Source: Panthera uncia | Lineage: Eukaryota; Chordata; Mammalia; Carnivora; Felidae | Length of the DNA: 64,000 bases | NCBI RefSeq assembly: GCF_023721935.1 | Contig: NW_026057581.1 | Span: 21,079,612-21,143,611, forward strand | Direction: 5' to 3' | Shown: piece after piece, positions 1 through 12,159 of the stretch | How positions within the stretch are numbered: the first letter of the stretch is position 1 | How the letters are laid out: each line of letters begins with the position of its first letter | The notes under the pieces: generated by a model | Seen by the model: only the letters and a program-made list of their open reading frames with translations | Databases searched by the model: none | What the model was told of the DNA's origin: nothing | Translations under genes and position numbers: made by a program

Positions 1-170
1 TACAAGTCCTTTACCACATATGTGATTTGCAAATATTTTCCCTCACTCTGGACATACCTTTCATTCTCTTAATGATATCTTTCAATGAGCAAAAGTTCAT
101 AATTTGATGAATTCCAATTAATTTGTAAGTATACCATTATGAATCATTTTTCTTTTCTCTCTTTCTTTCT

Positions 171-211
<41 letters not shown>

Positions 212-545
212 TTTTTTGTATTATATCAAAGAGATCGTTGCTTAACCAAAGGGTATAAATTATTTTTCCTGTTTTCTTCTGGAAGTTTATAGTTTTAGGC
301 TTTATATTTAGGTATATGATCCACTTTGAGATAATTTTTTATATGGGACAAAGTATGCATCAAAGTTCATTTTTGCATATGAATATCCAATTGTTCCAGC
401 ACCATTTGTTGTAAAGATTATACTTTGATCATGAAATTATCTTTGCAACTTTGTCAAAAATTAGTTAACTATATTGCTGGAGTCTATTTCTGTGTTCTAT
501 ATTGTGTTCCATTAATCTGTTTGCTTCCCTTTATGCCAAATAGTG
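1..545 (-). mobile_element. Old L1 fragment, antisense
   Basis: The text reads as the reverse complement of mammalian L1 internal sequence. Characteristic phrases are aagtcctttaccacatatgt, caaatattttccctc, ggtatatgatccactttgag and ccaattgttccagcaccatt. The copy is diverged and runs off the window's left edge. A CTTT microsatellite is embedded at 152-212. Confidence 0.7.
152..212 (+). repeat. CTTT microsatellite
   Basis: About a dozen TTTC units, with one interruption near 170, form a pure polypyrimidine stretch. It is likely length-polymorphic. Confidence 0.9.
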
Positions 546-1059
546 TTGTGCTATTTTATTTAAAAAAGCATTACATTTAAGTGTACTCAAATTCTATTTA
601 ATTTTAAGTCTTATTTAATCATTAAGTTTTGCTTTCACAGAAAGAAAACTCTGAATTGCAACAGAAGACATTGTTAAACTTCAAATAAATGTTTCTTCAC
701 TACAAGAAATACTGTTTTTAACAGATCCCTCTAAGATTATTTAAAAACTATTAAAACCAATAAAAGAATAATTATATATTTTTAGATTATGTTTTAATTT
801 TAGATGATGTTAATTATCTAAGAGAGACCAACACATTAAAACATCAATACTTCCATTCTCCCTCTCCTCTTTCCTCCCTCATGTCTAATCTTTTTAATAT
901 TGTTATCATTATATTATCAAATTTTAAAATTCATATTCATTCTGATACCATAATTCCCAAAGGTTTTTAAACATACATGAGTTTTTCTCATCACTAGATC
1001 TCTTACCACAGTGTCTCTGTTCCTGGGTTCTTTGTTTGATTCAGCCTTTAATTATCTTG

Positions 1060-1340
1060 ATATCATTTTTCAAGTAGTTTGGTTATAATGGATGGTGTAT
1101 TCCCTGAGATTCTTCATGTTTGAAAATGAGTGCTGGCTGCCTTTATACTTACAGAAACTCTTAGCTGTGCATAACATTCTTGGGTCAACCTTTCTTTCTC
1201 TCAGGACTGTGTAAATATTGATTGACTGTGTTTTGCCAGTGAATGGTGTTGTGGAGAAGTCTAAAGACAGCCTAATTTCCTCCCTTGTTGCTAGTTTGCA
1301 TTTTCTGTCTATATGACTGAACAATTATTTCTTTATTCTT
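1060..1340 (-). mobile_element. Probable old LINE fragment, antisense
   Basis: The phrasing (gtgaatggtgttgtggagaa; tcctcccttgttgctagttt) resembles antisense L1-type text, but the copy is too diverged for a firm assignment. Confidence 0.35.
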
Positions 1341-1424
1341 GAGTTCAAATAGCTTAATTAATTAAAGTTCCTAAGCAGTGAGAATTCTACATCAAGTCAC
1401 CTCAGAGCACAGATTGTCCTTTTA

Positions 1425-1648
1425 TTTATTTATTTTTAAATTTTTTAATGTTTATTTATTTTTGAAAGACAGAGACAGAGCATGAACAGGGGAGAGGCAG
1501 AGAGAGAGGGGGGCACAGAATCCAAAGCAGACTCCAGGCTCTGGGCTGTCAGTACTGACCCTGACATGGGACTTGAACTCACTGGCCATGAGATCATGAC
1601 CTGAGCCGAAGTCAGACTCTCAAACGACTGATTCACCCATGCACTCCT
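1425..1648 (-). mobile_element. Felid tRNA-derived SINE, antisense
   Basis: It begins with the reversed tail (aatgtttatttatttttgaa) and ends near a degraded reversed head. Flanking 15-bp direct repeats cagattgtcctttta at 1410-1424 and 1649-1663 are the target-site duplication. The copy is moderately diverged. Confidence 0.93.
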
Positions 1649-2055
1649 CAGATTGTCCTTTTAAAGTATAAATTCAATTTTTCCTCAATTAGGTAAAATT
1701 TTCTTATGTCATAAATACATATTATGCTTCATTTATTGGGTTCTCTGTTTTAAAGATAATAATTATTCTTATGTTGTATCATCCTTTTTTCAATAACTAT
1801 TACCTCATCTCCAAATAACTTAATCTTATTATATTTTTCATAGTATTTCCTTTATCTCAAGCTTTTTTCTATATCATTAATTTTATTTTTTAACAATATC
1901 TACTCTGTTCCTTATAGTTTATACTTTATTTTTAGTTCCATGATGATGTCATTTGATCTTCAATTTGTTCATTTAGATCTATGATCTCCTAAGAGATTGT
2001 GAGAAAATTCCTTGTTTCCTACTTCTACTTTCTTCTATGTATTATTTTTTTTCAT

Positions 2056-2462
2056 ATTCTCTCTCCCTCTCTCTCACCCTCCCTCTCTCTCTCCCTCCAT
2101 CTCTCTCTGTGTACCTCTTCCTCCCTCTCTGCCCCCCTTTCCTTCCTCCTTCTCTGCCTCCCTCCCTCCTTCTCTTTCTCTCTCCCTTCCTTTCTCTCCC
2201 TCTTGCTCTCTCTCCCTATATTTCTCCCTCCCTTTCTCCCTCCCTCTCTCTCCTTCCCTCTTTCCCTATCTCCCTCTTTTTTTCTCCCTCCCTCCCTCTC
2301 TCCCTCTTTCTCTGTCTCCCTCCCTCTCTCCTCCTCTCTTTATCTCCCTCCCTCCCCCTCTGTCTCTCATCCCCTCTCTCTATCCCTTTCTTCCTTTCTC
2401 TCCCTCCCTTTCTCTCTCTCCCTTTCTCTCTCCTCCCTTCTTCCTTCTCTCCCTCCCCCTTT
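2056..2462 (+). repeat. 400-bp polypyrimidine (CT/CCCT) tract
   Basis: Nearly every base is C or T for about 400 bp, made of CTCTCC, CCCTCC and TTCC units with rare purines. It is open in all three forward frames only because C/T codons include no stop. The resulting Ser/Leu/Pro-rich open frames are not genes. Confidence 0.95.
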
Positions 2463-4987
2463 ACGAGTATAAATACTTGCATAACTTTCTCCAAGTGTCC
2501 TGTTTACTCTAATATACTGTAGGTGAAATGTTGACACTTCCCAATCTAAGACTAGTTGGATTTCTCCTCTGAACTACAGTTTAAGGCAAATGTATTTCAT
2601 TCTATCTACTCTCCAGCACGCTGAGAAAAGCTGGAAGGGGGAGGGAAGGGAAGCTGAAGAGATGGCAGAGTCTGTTAGAATACTAGAGCTCTGCTCTTCC
2701 TTTTAAGGTTCTGTTAAATTTCTCATCCAAGAATCCACCCCATCTAATTGGAGATGTAGGTCATGAAGGGCAGGGCAACTTTCAGACTCTAGGTCATTTC
2801 CCCACTGTAGTCCCAGAATGTCTCCCTCTTTAGAGGTGCAGACCATTTCTCACCCATTTCTCCACAGCAGTTGTTTCCACTGTTCTGGTCAGAACAAGAA
2901 AAAGATCAGCATTTTAATTTGGCTGGTTTCTTTACAGATTTTGAAATACAACTGAGAAGTCTCAGGATTTTGTGGACTTGACAGTAGGGCTTCTGAGAAA
3001 CTGATGAGGGTCAGGTGCTGAGTCATGCTGCTTCTCTAGTCCAATATATATTCCTCAATTTTTCTTGGAACCGGGTTTTGTAGTTTGCTGAATTATGTTA
3101 TGCCACCGGGTTGCTGATAATGACTTTGGGGGGTGCTGGTTTTTCACTTTTCCCATATTATAGATATTACAGGAGGACAATTTAGTGCAAACTCAAAGTA
3201 GTTGAATAACACTCCCTGTCCAAAATCCTTGGCTCATAATGTCTCCTAGACCACCAATGATACAAGTCCAAGACATTTCATTCTGACACTGGTCAAACTC
3301 TGAGTTCATGACAGGGTATTAAAACAGTCAACTGTGGCATGAAGAAAGACCAGCATGCCCTTGAAGTTTCCCCCCAAACGTATCTTGTTGTCTATGGAGG
3401 GAGATATTACTTTAACTCTTTACATGTGTCACTAAAGACTTACCTCTTTCAGTGTCTGGGCTCCTCAGAAATCAATATTCTAATTAGAAAACAGTAGCTA
3501 ATCCAACCAAATGCTAATAAATGAGAGTTGTGATTTATCTAGCAACAGGGAAACAGCTCAGCATTCACAATTATAAGGTCTGTAAAGGAGAGAGCTTTTT
3601 TTTTTTTTTCTCTTCCCCTTAGCTGACTGGGTTCAGCCAAATGCTATAAATAGTCCTCCTAATTAATAGTTATCTGTTTGAAAATCAGTCATTAGAACCA
3701 TAATTTAGGAACTTTTTTTTCCTCTGAGATTCATAGGCCCTATTCTATTTCTCAAGGATAAGGATAAGGCAATGGTAATGTGAGTTAAACCTGAGACTGC
3801 CTATCCACAAAGACCAAACTACATCATAGCCTACCAAGGCACTCTTCAGGCTTCATTATAACAGACACAGATTTTTAAATAATCAATTCAACTGCAAAGA
3901 GAAATGTTGATCATAAATAGAGCCAAAATGGTTGACTAAACCCAGTTGCACCCCAGTCATTTCACAGAGTTACATGATAAAGTCAAAGTTTACATCAAAG
4001 GCATGAGTTTGCAATTAGCTGAACAAGGTCCTTCAGAAATCTTGAAAGAATTACTTTTTTTCTACATTAAACAAATCAACCAACTTTAACCTGACCAGAC
4101 AGAATCAAGGAGGAGAAATAGTTTATCTAAATCAAATTGAATGGTGATCTAGAGAACACTTTCCAGAAGGACCCTCTTTGGGAAATGCCAAATACTCAAC
4201 GCTAGAGTAAATCTCGTATTTTAGTGGAAGGTTTGTCATTCACAGTAGAAGGTGTTTGCGCATTTTACATGTTTTCTTCTGATATTTTATATTTATTTCA
4301 TCTGCTATTGTTTATTTACATGATACCCATGCAGAGCTCCTAACAGGTGCCTGAACCTGCCATATTGTTTCATGTCACTAAGCATTTATTCAAACTGTTT
4401 CCACTATGTAGATGGTCTTGTCTGGCTCTCAGCCACTCAAGACCTAGCTTTCATGTAATTTCCTCTATTCAACCCACAACGACCACCACCCTCCAACCTG
4501 TTGAAACTGACTACTACCTCCTTTGGGCCTCCACCTTACCTGTACATCTTTCTGTCTTAACATTAGTAAACTTTACTTCCACTTGATTGTTTTCTTGTTC
4601 ATTTCTCTCCTGGGAGAAGGTCTTATTCCTATTCAGATATACAATACCTATATGCTTGTTGAATATACAAGTGGTTATTCAACCACTATTGAGCACCTAC
4701 TCTTTGCCAATTCTTGCTAAAAGTAAAAAGACATAGATTTTTTTAAAATCTCTATTCCTAATGAACTTATGACCTAGTGAGGAGAATAGACTTCTATACA
4801 ACTAAACTCAGCAAGCCTAAAGAGAGGGCTCTGAGCAAGTGCTGAGGCTGAGCTGTTAACTGGCAAGGCATTGAACACATAAAGGCACTATATTTTAATG
4901 TATCTTCCATGGTTTTCATAATCCAAACACACCTGCTTCAATCATATGTTTCACATTGCTTGCTAATATCTTCTCGGCATAGACTAA

Positions 4988-5155
4988 ACCTAATGATCTC
5001 AAGCTAATGTGCACGAAATCACCCTGGGATTTTGTTAAAATGCAGACTCTGACTCAGTAGGTTTATGGTGGGGTCTGAGATCCTGCATTCCTAACAAGAT
5101 CCCAGGGGGGATACTGCTGCTGGTCCACAGACAACATTTTGAAGAGTAAGGCTCT
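4988..5155 (+). mobile_element. MER5A (hAT-Charlie) relic
   Basis: The order aatgtgcacgaaatcaccct, ttgttaaaatgcagactctg, ctcagtaggtt and ctgctgctggtccacagaca matches the MER5A nonautonomous DNA transposon. Confidence 0.8.
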
Positions 5156-5540
5156 AACCTCTTGTCATGTCACCATATAACCATTGTTGAAGTGGTACCA
5201 GTTTTTAGAAAAGCTCCCTCTGCTCCTTACCTAGACGATCTTCTAACTATAATTAAACATGATGAAAGTAACACCAAGAGAGGTAAGATTCAATAGTGCC
5301 CTCCAAAAAACTGAGGCCATGAAAGGGTTACTTCTTAACCATTTTAATGTCTAAACACACAATGTCTTTTTTCCTGCTCTCGAGGTCTGCTGCTACCAGA
5401 AAACTGTGGTCTGAATGTGCAGTAAGATTTTCCCAAATATTCAAGAATGCCATTTTTAAGTCTCCCCCATACTTACACTATAATACCCAGGCCCTTCCTG
5501 TAAATGAAGATATCTTTTAACATAACTATAAACCCTAATC

Positions 5541-5744
5541 ATCTTTTTTTTTAATTTTTTTAATGTTTATTTATTTTTGAGAGAAAAAGACAGACAGAGT
5601 ACGAGCAGGGGAGGGGCAGAGAGAGAGGGACACATAGAATCGGAAGCAGCTCCAGGCCCGACGTGGGGCTTGAACTCACGAGCCATTAGATCATGACCTG
5701 AGCCAAAGTCAGACGCACAACTGACTGAGCCACCCAGGTGCCCC
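5541..5744 (-). mobile_element. Felid tRNA-derived SINE, antisense
   Basis: The reversed tail and body end in ctgagccacccaggtgcccc. Imperfect flanking repeats taaaccctaatc (5529-5540) and taaacccaaatc (5745-5756) support insertion. Confidence 0.93.
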
Positions 5745-6396
5745 TAAACCCAAATCTTAAGCAATCATAAAGGAAATACTTTTTTTATTGCAACTTGTTT
5801 AAAACAAACATTGTAAGGTATTCATAAGAATTTAATGTCTTACTAACTGTTAAGGGTTCCTATGACATCTGCTTACTTTTTCAGTTCATTAGAGTCTACA
5901 ATTTATCATAAAAGTCAAAAGCCACTAGACCATCAGACTTTAGGCCCCCACTCTCCCTATCTGTCTTTTGTCATGTGTCAGTTTCGAATTCTCCTTCCAC
6001 AAAGTCAAGGTCCCTCTTTGATCCCTATTTGAGCTGTCTTCTTTTGTGGGTGCTCTTCCTCTCTTCCTCACTACTCCAACCAGACCGTGTCCTAGGCATA
6101 TCTTTTCCTAAGCATGTGGTGAAGACATTACAACTCTTCCTAGCTGCTATTCAATACCACCTTAACTTCGATAATATGTTATTTGAGAGGCAGCCTTGGC
6201 TATTTGGTTTTCTCTTGCACAGTTATTGTGTCACTTTCCCTGATGACACAACAGTGAATGGAACAGTAGTGGAATTGTTTTTATCATGAAGGACATTTGG
6301 AAGGCACTGGATGCCTTAGCTTGCTTGATGTCAGAGACTAGAGAGAACTCTTCTAAATGTTCCTTCTTCCTTCTTACCACTCATGGTCTCATTTAG

Positions 6397-6571
6397 GTTA
6401 ATGCCAAAGATGATGAAGGTGTCCTTGTTGGATCCTGGGACAACATCTATGCCTATGGTGTCCCCCCATCAGCCTGGACCGGAAGCGTTGACATTCTGTT
6501 GGAATACCAGAGTACTAAGAATCCAGTCCGGTATGGTCAGTGCTGGGTTTTTGCTGGTGTCTTTAACACAT
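6397..6571 (+). CDS. F13A1: F13A1 exon 7: transglutaminase core with active-site cysteine
   Basis: This exon encodes 58 codons plus one base, starting VNAKDDEGVLVGSWDN and ending GQCWVFAGVFNT, equivalent to human residues 266-323. It carries the nucleophile Cys314 in YGQCWVFAGV, which forms the acyl-enzyme with substrate glutamine. It also carries Trp279 (SWDN), which stabilises the oxyanion, and Arg310-Tyr311 just before the active site, a known non-proline cis peptide in FXIII structures. The acceptor is tctcatttag and the donor gtaagt. The exon starts in phase 0 and leaves one T, which joins TT of the next exon as Phe. Compared with the human protein as I know it, changes cluster in the surface loop around residues 303-306 (YQSTKNP here). 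No frameshift or stop is present. Confidence 0.97.
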
Positions 6572-7578
6572 GTAAGTATCCAATTGAGTAACATTTTTTT
6601 AATGTAAAGGGAATTTTACTTGAAGACATTTTATCTATAAACTGGCAAAGAGATCTAGCAACCCCTGTTAGCTCTCTAGAATTTATGGATGGCTATTCTG
6701 GGATGTAGTCAATGCATAATTAAATTGTACTGGGCCAAATATGCTCATAGTTTCTCTTTGACTGCAGAATCTTTATAGAAAGGATGATGGACTATTTCCT
6801 ACATAATCCATCACTCAACACCAAGAGAAATGGGAGGAAGAGGCCCAGGGGCAAAGAAATTTTGTGAGGGAAAAGATATGCCATTTTCTTTTCAGCAACC
6901 ACCCACCCCCCGCATTTTAAAAAGACTAAATTAACAAAATTTTAAGTGATAAATAATAAAAGATATATACTGTTTATTTGTTATTGAAAATGTTATAAAT
7001 ATGCTTATTACTCTCCTATTGTTTATCACTGAGAAGTTTTATAAATATATGCACTTAATTTTTACCATAACTGTAGTAGGGATTGTGACAGGTGGTCTCA
7101 TCTCCATTTTTACATGCAAATCTCAATGCCCCTGAGCAATTAGATATCAGAACTTAATGAACAATCTTTACTCCCTAGTTTCCCTTTTAGTTTTTAATCC
7201 ACCCAACATCTAATCTATAGGGGAAAACATATGAGAACAGAATTATTCTCCTTAGCCTCATGCATCATTTTTTGAAATGTCATTTGCTTGTCTAGATCTG
7301 GACAACATTATTGTTAATTCAGTGAATATTTTTAAAAATACATTTATCTCAGTATGTCTTCATCATTGGTAATGATTTCCATTCACTTGCCATTTCTACA
7401 GCCTTGGAGAAAACATTAAGCTCAAGTTGGAGTGTCCTTTCTGCTTGCTCGTTAATAAAAAATGTTTTTTACCTAGTTAGCATTTTTTCTTTTAATCAGA
7501 AAAATCAAGGAGGGACTGGTGGCTGGAAGCCAGGATGAGTCCATTTTTTATAAATGATCATGGAGCCTCACAGTTTTA

Positions 7579-7629
7579 GCTCAAAATTGTAATAGTCCAA
7601 GATTAGTCAGTGATAGCCAAGTGGAAAGA
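7579..7629. repeat. Diverged ~50-bp repeat shared with intron 8 (copy 1)
   Basis: It aligns by eye with 15576-15626 over agctcaaaattgtaat and gattagtcagtgat...ccaagtggaaa, about 80% identical with a 2-base gap. The family is not recognised. Confidence 0.5.
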
Positions 7630-8111
7630 AATTGTGAGTCTTGTGTTGTGTGTTTTGGTTTTCTATGGGATTCAACTAGGTAAGACTATTTTCTTAGTCA
7701 TTTGCATATATCCAAGGGCTAAAGTAATATATTTAGAAGAAATAAAGAAATAAAGGCCAGTGTATCAGTTTTGTAAAAGTGCTGGTCTCTGATGTTCTAG
7801 CAGAAGTTAAACTTCATGATGGAATAACAATTAGAGGTAGCCCCCTCCCTCACCGTTCCCAAGCCCAGACCATGTGGAGGGTACCCTATGGGAGAAGCTT
7901 CTCATAGGAAATTCCTCCAGGAACACAGAAAGGACCCTCTCTCCCTTGTGTCTTCCTGCTGTCTACAATTTCACTATCCCAATGTAATTCCTTCCAGCTT
8001 AGAACCAGATAAAATAGTGAACACCTTCCATCCATTTACGCTTTTTTTATTTATAATTTGTATATTTGTTACTTTATTGCTTAACAATGCTAAACATTCA
8101 CATCTTCAAAA

Positions 8112-8746
8112 ATAATTATTTTTTTATTTTTTATTTTTTAAAATTTACATCCAAATTAGCATATAGTGCAACAATGATTTCAAGAGTAGATTCTTTAGTG
8201 CCCCTTACCCATTTAGCCCATCCCCCCTCCCACAACCCCTCAAGTAACCCTCAGTTTGTTCTCCATATTTACGAGTCTCTTCTGTTTTGTCCCCATCCCT
8301 GTTTTTATATTATTTTTGTTTCCCTTCCCCTATGTTTTTTTTTTCTCTTAAAGTCCTCATATGAGTGAAGTCATATGATTTTTGTCTTTCTCTGACTGAC
8401 TAATTTCACTTAGCATAATACCCTCCAGTTCCATCCACATAGTTGCAAATGGCAAGATTTCATTCTTTTTGATTGCCAAGTAATGCTCCATTGTATATAT
8501 ATACCACATCTTCTTTATCCATTCATCCATCGATGGACATTTGGGCTCTTTCCATACTTTGGCTATTGTTGATAGTGCTGCTGTAAACATTGGGGTGCAT
8601 GTGTCCCTTCGAAACAGCACACCTGTATCCCATGGATAAATGCCTAGTAGTGCATTTGCTGTGTCATAGGGTAGTTCTATTTTTAGTTTTTTGAGGAAAC
8701 TCCATACTGTTTTCCAGAATGGCTGCACCAGCTTGCATTCCCACAT
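8112..8746 (-). mobile_element. 5'-truncated L1: ORF2 C-terminus and 3' UTR, antisense
   Basis: The minus strand carries an open frame (8746 to 8357) with the typical C-terminus of L1 ORF2 protein: LVQPFWKTVWSFLKKLKIEL, KEPKCPSMDEWIKKMWYIYT and AIKKNEILPFA. The part 8112-8356 is 3' UTR with a poly-T (reversed poly-A) at its left end. The endonuclease and reverse transcriptase parts are absent, so it is a dead fragment. The near-intact frame suggests a relatively young carnivore subfamily. Confidence 0.93.
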
Positions 8747-9813
8747 TTATGCTTTTTGTATGAAAGAGTCATCAGGTTTATTCCTGAAAACAGGCTTTGG
8801 TGGTAAGTTAAGGCAGAAGCACAATGTGAAGAAGTCACAGTAAGAATAAACCCCAAGAGGGAAGTTGGGAGGAAGGCGCTGCTGGTGCCCCAGTATCAGG
8901 CTTCACCTGTCCTTAACATTATGAGTTTGGCAGACTCCGGAATAAGCCTCATTTTGGGAATTAGTGGTCAGCCTGAAATAGAACTAGGGTGCCAATCATG
9001 TTACTGGTAAAACTGTGCCTTGAATAGGGTCTGTGAATCAATAGAGGAAGACAGAAGCAGGAAGTGGGTGGTAAGTGCCATCATTTTTGTTTAGGGTATT
9101 AAGATTAACTCCATTAATGAGGACACTTGAACGCTACCAGACTTAAGTTTGGACTTCCAAGGTTGTTCTATTGAAGGAGGTGGATAGTCTTTGGTTAAAA
9201 ATGCTAAACTATTCTGAGGGGGGAAAAAGGCAAGCCAAGTCATTAATCTTAAAATTGTCAGCTGAATTATTTTCAATGAGCCCTGATGTCTGGCATCCTG
9301 GGAGCCAGGGAGGGCATTTGGATTGAGTTTAATCAATAGGTGCATATGGCAAGAGATGCATCCAAGTAATTTATTATCTAGCAATTAAAATGAATCTGTA
9401 GTGTCGCCCTCTATCAAGTGTCACAAGAGCAAATTCCAACCAGGAGAGCTAACACCACTGAGGCCCTCTTTCATAGCTTCCTATTAGCTGAGTTTTTTTT
9501 TAGATTATTTTCAGCAACATAGTCCCATTAGATGAACTAAAATAATATTACTTTAATGACTGTATGATTAGCAACTAAACAATTGTAACCCTGTTATTGG
9601 GATTTTATTCCTTTTATTCCACTTATTCTGAATAATCACACAGCAAGATTTCTCTCCATAGTCCCAAAGCTTGACAGTAGTTCCCCTTCTTCAGTATGGA
9701 ACATTTGAGGATAACACGTGCAAAGAAGGAAGTCCCTTATGAGAAGGGATTGTTCACTATGTATTTATTAAATTTTGGTGATGGGTTTCATTGTGGTCTG
9801 TCCTTGCTTCCAG

Positions 9814-9952
9814 TTTTGCGATGCCTTGGGATACCAGCGAGAGTTGTTACCAATTATTTCTCAGCCCATGATAATGATGCCAATTTGCAAATGGACATCT
9901 TCCTGGAAGAAGATGGGAACGTGAACTCCAAACTCACCAAGGATTCGGTGTG
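9814..9952 (+). CDS. F13A1: F13A1 exon 8: transglutaminase core
   Basis: The exon is 139 nt. Two bases complete Phe324; the rest encodes LRCLGIPARVVTNYFSAHDN through KLTKDSVW, with the last Trp370 split after TG. RCLGIPAR and the NYxSAHD segment are hallmarks of the transglutaminase core between the catalytic Cys and His. The acidic stretch DIFLEEDGN is a FXIII-A feature. Acceptor is cttgcttccag, donor gtgagt. Relative to human I see essentially one conservative change (Ile to Val in ARVVTN), so this is among the best-conserved exons of the window. The in-frame TGG-TGA seen when reading through is only the splice donor, not a stop. Confidence 0.97.
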
Positions 9953-10324
9953 GTGAGTTTGATTTACAAAGGCATTTGCTGATATCATATTAAAGTGATA
10001 TTACACATTTACCACAAGACAGGCTAGGCCTAATGTTTCTTCCCATTCTATTTTAAGGATTGTTCAATACCATAGTCAGAAATGTCTGATTGGCAGAGAT
10101 TGTTTTCAGCTAATGAATGAGAAATGTTACTGAACAGGCAGTTTGCGTTTCTAGTAATAAAGATCGATCATTGCATTATGACAGCAACCACTGAAAAAGC
10201 CCATAGTTTTAGCTATGCCTTTAGGCCAGAGCCCACAGTTGCTGCTCTCTACTTTAGTATAAGAATATTATGGTGAATGGCAGACATATGGGAACCCAGC
10301 ATTCTCTTTCTCAATACTCTAAGA

Positions 10325-10510
10325 GTAATATATCTAACAATTATTAGGCACTTACTATGTACCAGTATCTGTGTGTAGTCGATCGTATCTTATTCTTTGA
10401 ACAGCTTTATCATGTGGGTTCTTATTATATCGCCATTTACAGATTAGGAAACTGAGGCCCAGAAAGGTTAAAGTAATTTGCTCAAGGTCAAATACTTGAC
10501 AAGCCGAGAA
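10325..10510 (-). mobile_element. MIR SINE relic
   Basis: Typical reversed MIR text: ggcacttactatgtaccag, cagattaggaaactgaggcc and agtaatttgctcaaggtca. Confidence 0.8.
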
Positions 10511-10644
10511 TAAAATGCAAATACACCTGACCCTTAACCACATTTTTTTTTTGCCTTTGCAATATGGGATTGCTCTTGGAATGTAAAGACGTGGTTCTTC
10601 TTGATTTGTGATTTCATCTTTCAATCAGAAATAGAAATGGGAGT

Positions 10645-10809
10645 CTGAGGCGCCTGGGTGCCTCAGTTGGTCAACCGTCTGACTTCGGCTCAGGTCATGA
10701 TCTCATGGTTCCTGAGTTCAAGCCCTGCATTGGGCTCTGTGCTGACAGCTCAGAGCCTGGAGCCTGCTTTGGATTCTGTGTCTCCCTTTCTCTCTGACCC
10801 TCCCCTCCT

Positions 10810-10849
<40 letters not shown>

Positions 10850-10890
10850 AATAAACATTTAAAAAACGTTTAAAGATTATTTTAAAAAAA
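10645..10890 (+). mobile_element. Felid tRNA-derived SINE with perfect 17-bp duplication
   Basis: The head is ggcgcctgggtgcctcagtt, with a long CT tail repeat (10812-10846) and an A-rich end. Identical repeats gaaatagaaatgggagt flank it at 10628-10644 and 10891-10907, marking the insertion precisely. Confidence 0.97.
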
Positions 10891-11667
10891 GAAATAGAAA
10901 TGGGAGTAAAGTTGAAATTGTTACTAATACCAACCACATAGTTCTTTCGCTGCCCTGAACAACTTCATCACAAGCTGACTATGGGGAGTTTAAGATCCCA
11001 AAGAAATTTCCTTAGTCCACAGGACCTACTCAGTCCAAAACAATATTCTAAAAGGAGGGGAGAAATCCAAATGTAAAAGATATTTATGGAGGTCTGCATG
11101 GGGGAAAACTGCCAGGCATTGAACTAGTTGGAATTTTCAAGCCAAAAATGTGTCTCCTATGGTTGTTCTTTATAAATAATAAAGCTAAAACACAGTCAGT
11201 TGTAAAAGCATCCGAATGGGGATAGGAGGAAGTTACAAGCTCATTTTAAGAGAAATTAAAAGTTAGAAGCGCCTTAACTCCCCCGTGTTACAGGAATGAA
11301 TCCCAGTTGTAGGAGCAGCGTTAACTTGCCAGTGCTGGTAAACGCTCATTTGAGGATGTTGCAAGGAGGAAATCGCCGAACTAGTAGCAGAGTGCTACTA
11401 TGAATAAAAAAAAGTGCAGTTCATTTGAAGGGAATGATCTGAGCAATGGTAAGCAAGAGAGGACAGGCAAGACAAAACCTCACCTCTATAAATTGAACAG
11501 CAATTTAAAGCATCTTTTAAGCCCTTGGAATTACAGTATAGCAGCCCTGAATGTATATGGAATGACAAAAACAGACCAAAATAGCTGCCCCAAAAGCCTG
11601 TTGTCACAGTTGAAAATGGCAAAATGAGAATTATTTGGTATTCTGTACTGCACACCTTTTCCTTAAA

Positions 11668-11668
11668 T

Positions 11669-11704
<36 letters not shown>

Positions 11705-11718
11705 TCACACACACACAC
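11668..11718 (+). repeat. CA microsatellite with CG core
   Basis: ACACACGCGCGC is followed by a long CA run interrupted once by CTCA. Alternating purine-pyrimidine with Z-DNA potential. Confidence 0.93.
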
Positions 11719-12159
11719 TTAATGCCCTCGTAGCCAACTGTGGCTGGAGATGATTCCTCCCTGTTCCTTGGTCTAAATGTCCCCATCATAAATCTCAGTG
11801 GGCATCCTAGCAAATAACCCCATGTAGCCCTAAACAAAATTGATACAAAATTGTGAAGCTGATAGATTTTGTTCTTGGTAACCCTTTCCTCTTTCGGCTT
11901 TCTACTTGAATTCCTTTCCCTGTTCCTGTTGCCCTTTGCTCCCTCATTGCCTTCCACAAAAGTCCCATCACCCTGGGACTATGATTCCTGATTGGAGACC
12001 CTTGCCCATCCTCCACCACCGGACCACTGCCCTAGGCTCCTCTTCCCACCCCATGCTTGGTGCATGGTGGGTTTTCAATATATGGTGACTAACGTCTCAC
12101 TAAGCCAACCTGGGACACAACGGACCATGGAGCACAAAGATTAAAGGCTCAGTAAGGTC

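Larger units (their letters stand above)
1..6396 (+). other. F13A1: Intron 6 of F13A1 (3' part)
   Basis: No coding exon was found here. Positions 1 to about 545 are old antisense L1 and about 1060-1340 is probably also antisense LINE. Two felid SINEs lie at 1425-1648 and 5541-5744, a polypyrimidine tract at 2056-2462 and a MER5A relic at about 4988-5155. The stretch 2520-4300 shows no repeat that I can name and is AT-rich unique sequence. The acceptor before exon 7 reads tctcatttag at 6387-6396, with a modest pyrimidine tract. Confidence 0.9.
6572..9813 (+). other. F13A1: Intron 7 of F13A1
   Basis: The intron is 3,242 bp with GT...AG borders (gtaagt; ccttgcttccag). It holds the antisense 3' end of an L1 (8112-8746) and about 50 bp at 7579-7629 that resembles a segment in intron 8. 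A possible MIR relic lies around 7035-7150. The rest (6572-7030, 7630-8110, 8747-9813) shows nothing I can name. An open frame running through exon 8 from 9696 begins in intron sequence and is not a start. Confidence 0.9.

Noticed and set aside
1999..2522. Three overlapping Ser/Leu/Pro-rich open frames
   Set aside because: They are an artefact of the polypyrimidine tract, where stop codons cannot occur.
8357..8746. 129-residue minus-strand frame as a host gene
   Set aside because: It is the C-terminal end of L1 ORF2 in a truncated retrotransposon.
9696..9813. ATG at 9696 as an alternative start for F13A1 exon 8
   Set aside because: The upstream part is intron sequence ending in a normal acceptor; exon 8 begins at 9814 in the phase required by exon 7.
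10649..10720. tRNA-like promoter words in SINE heads as tRNA genes
   Set aside because: The heads descend from tRNA but lack an intact cloverleaf and sit in SINEs with tails and target duplications.
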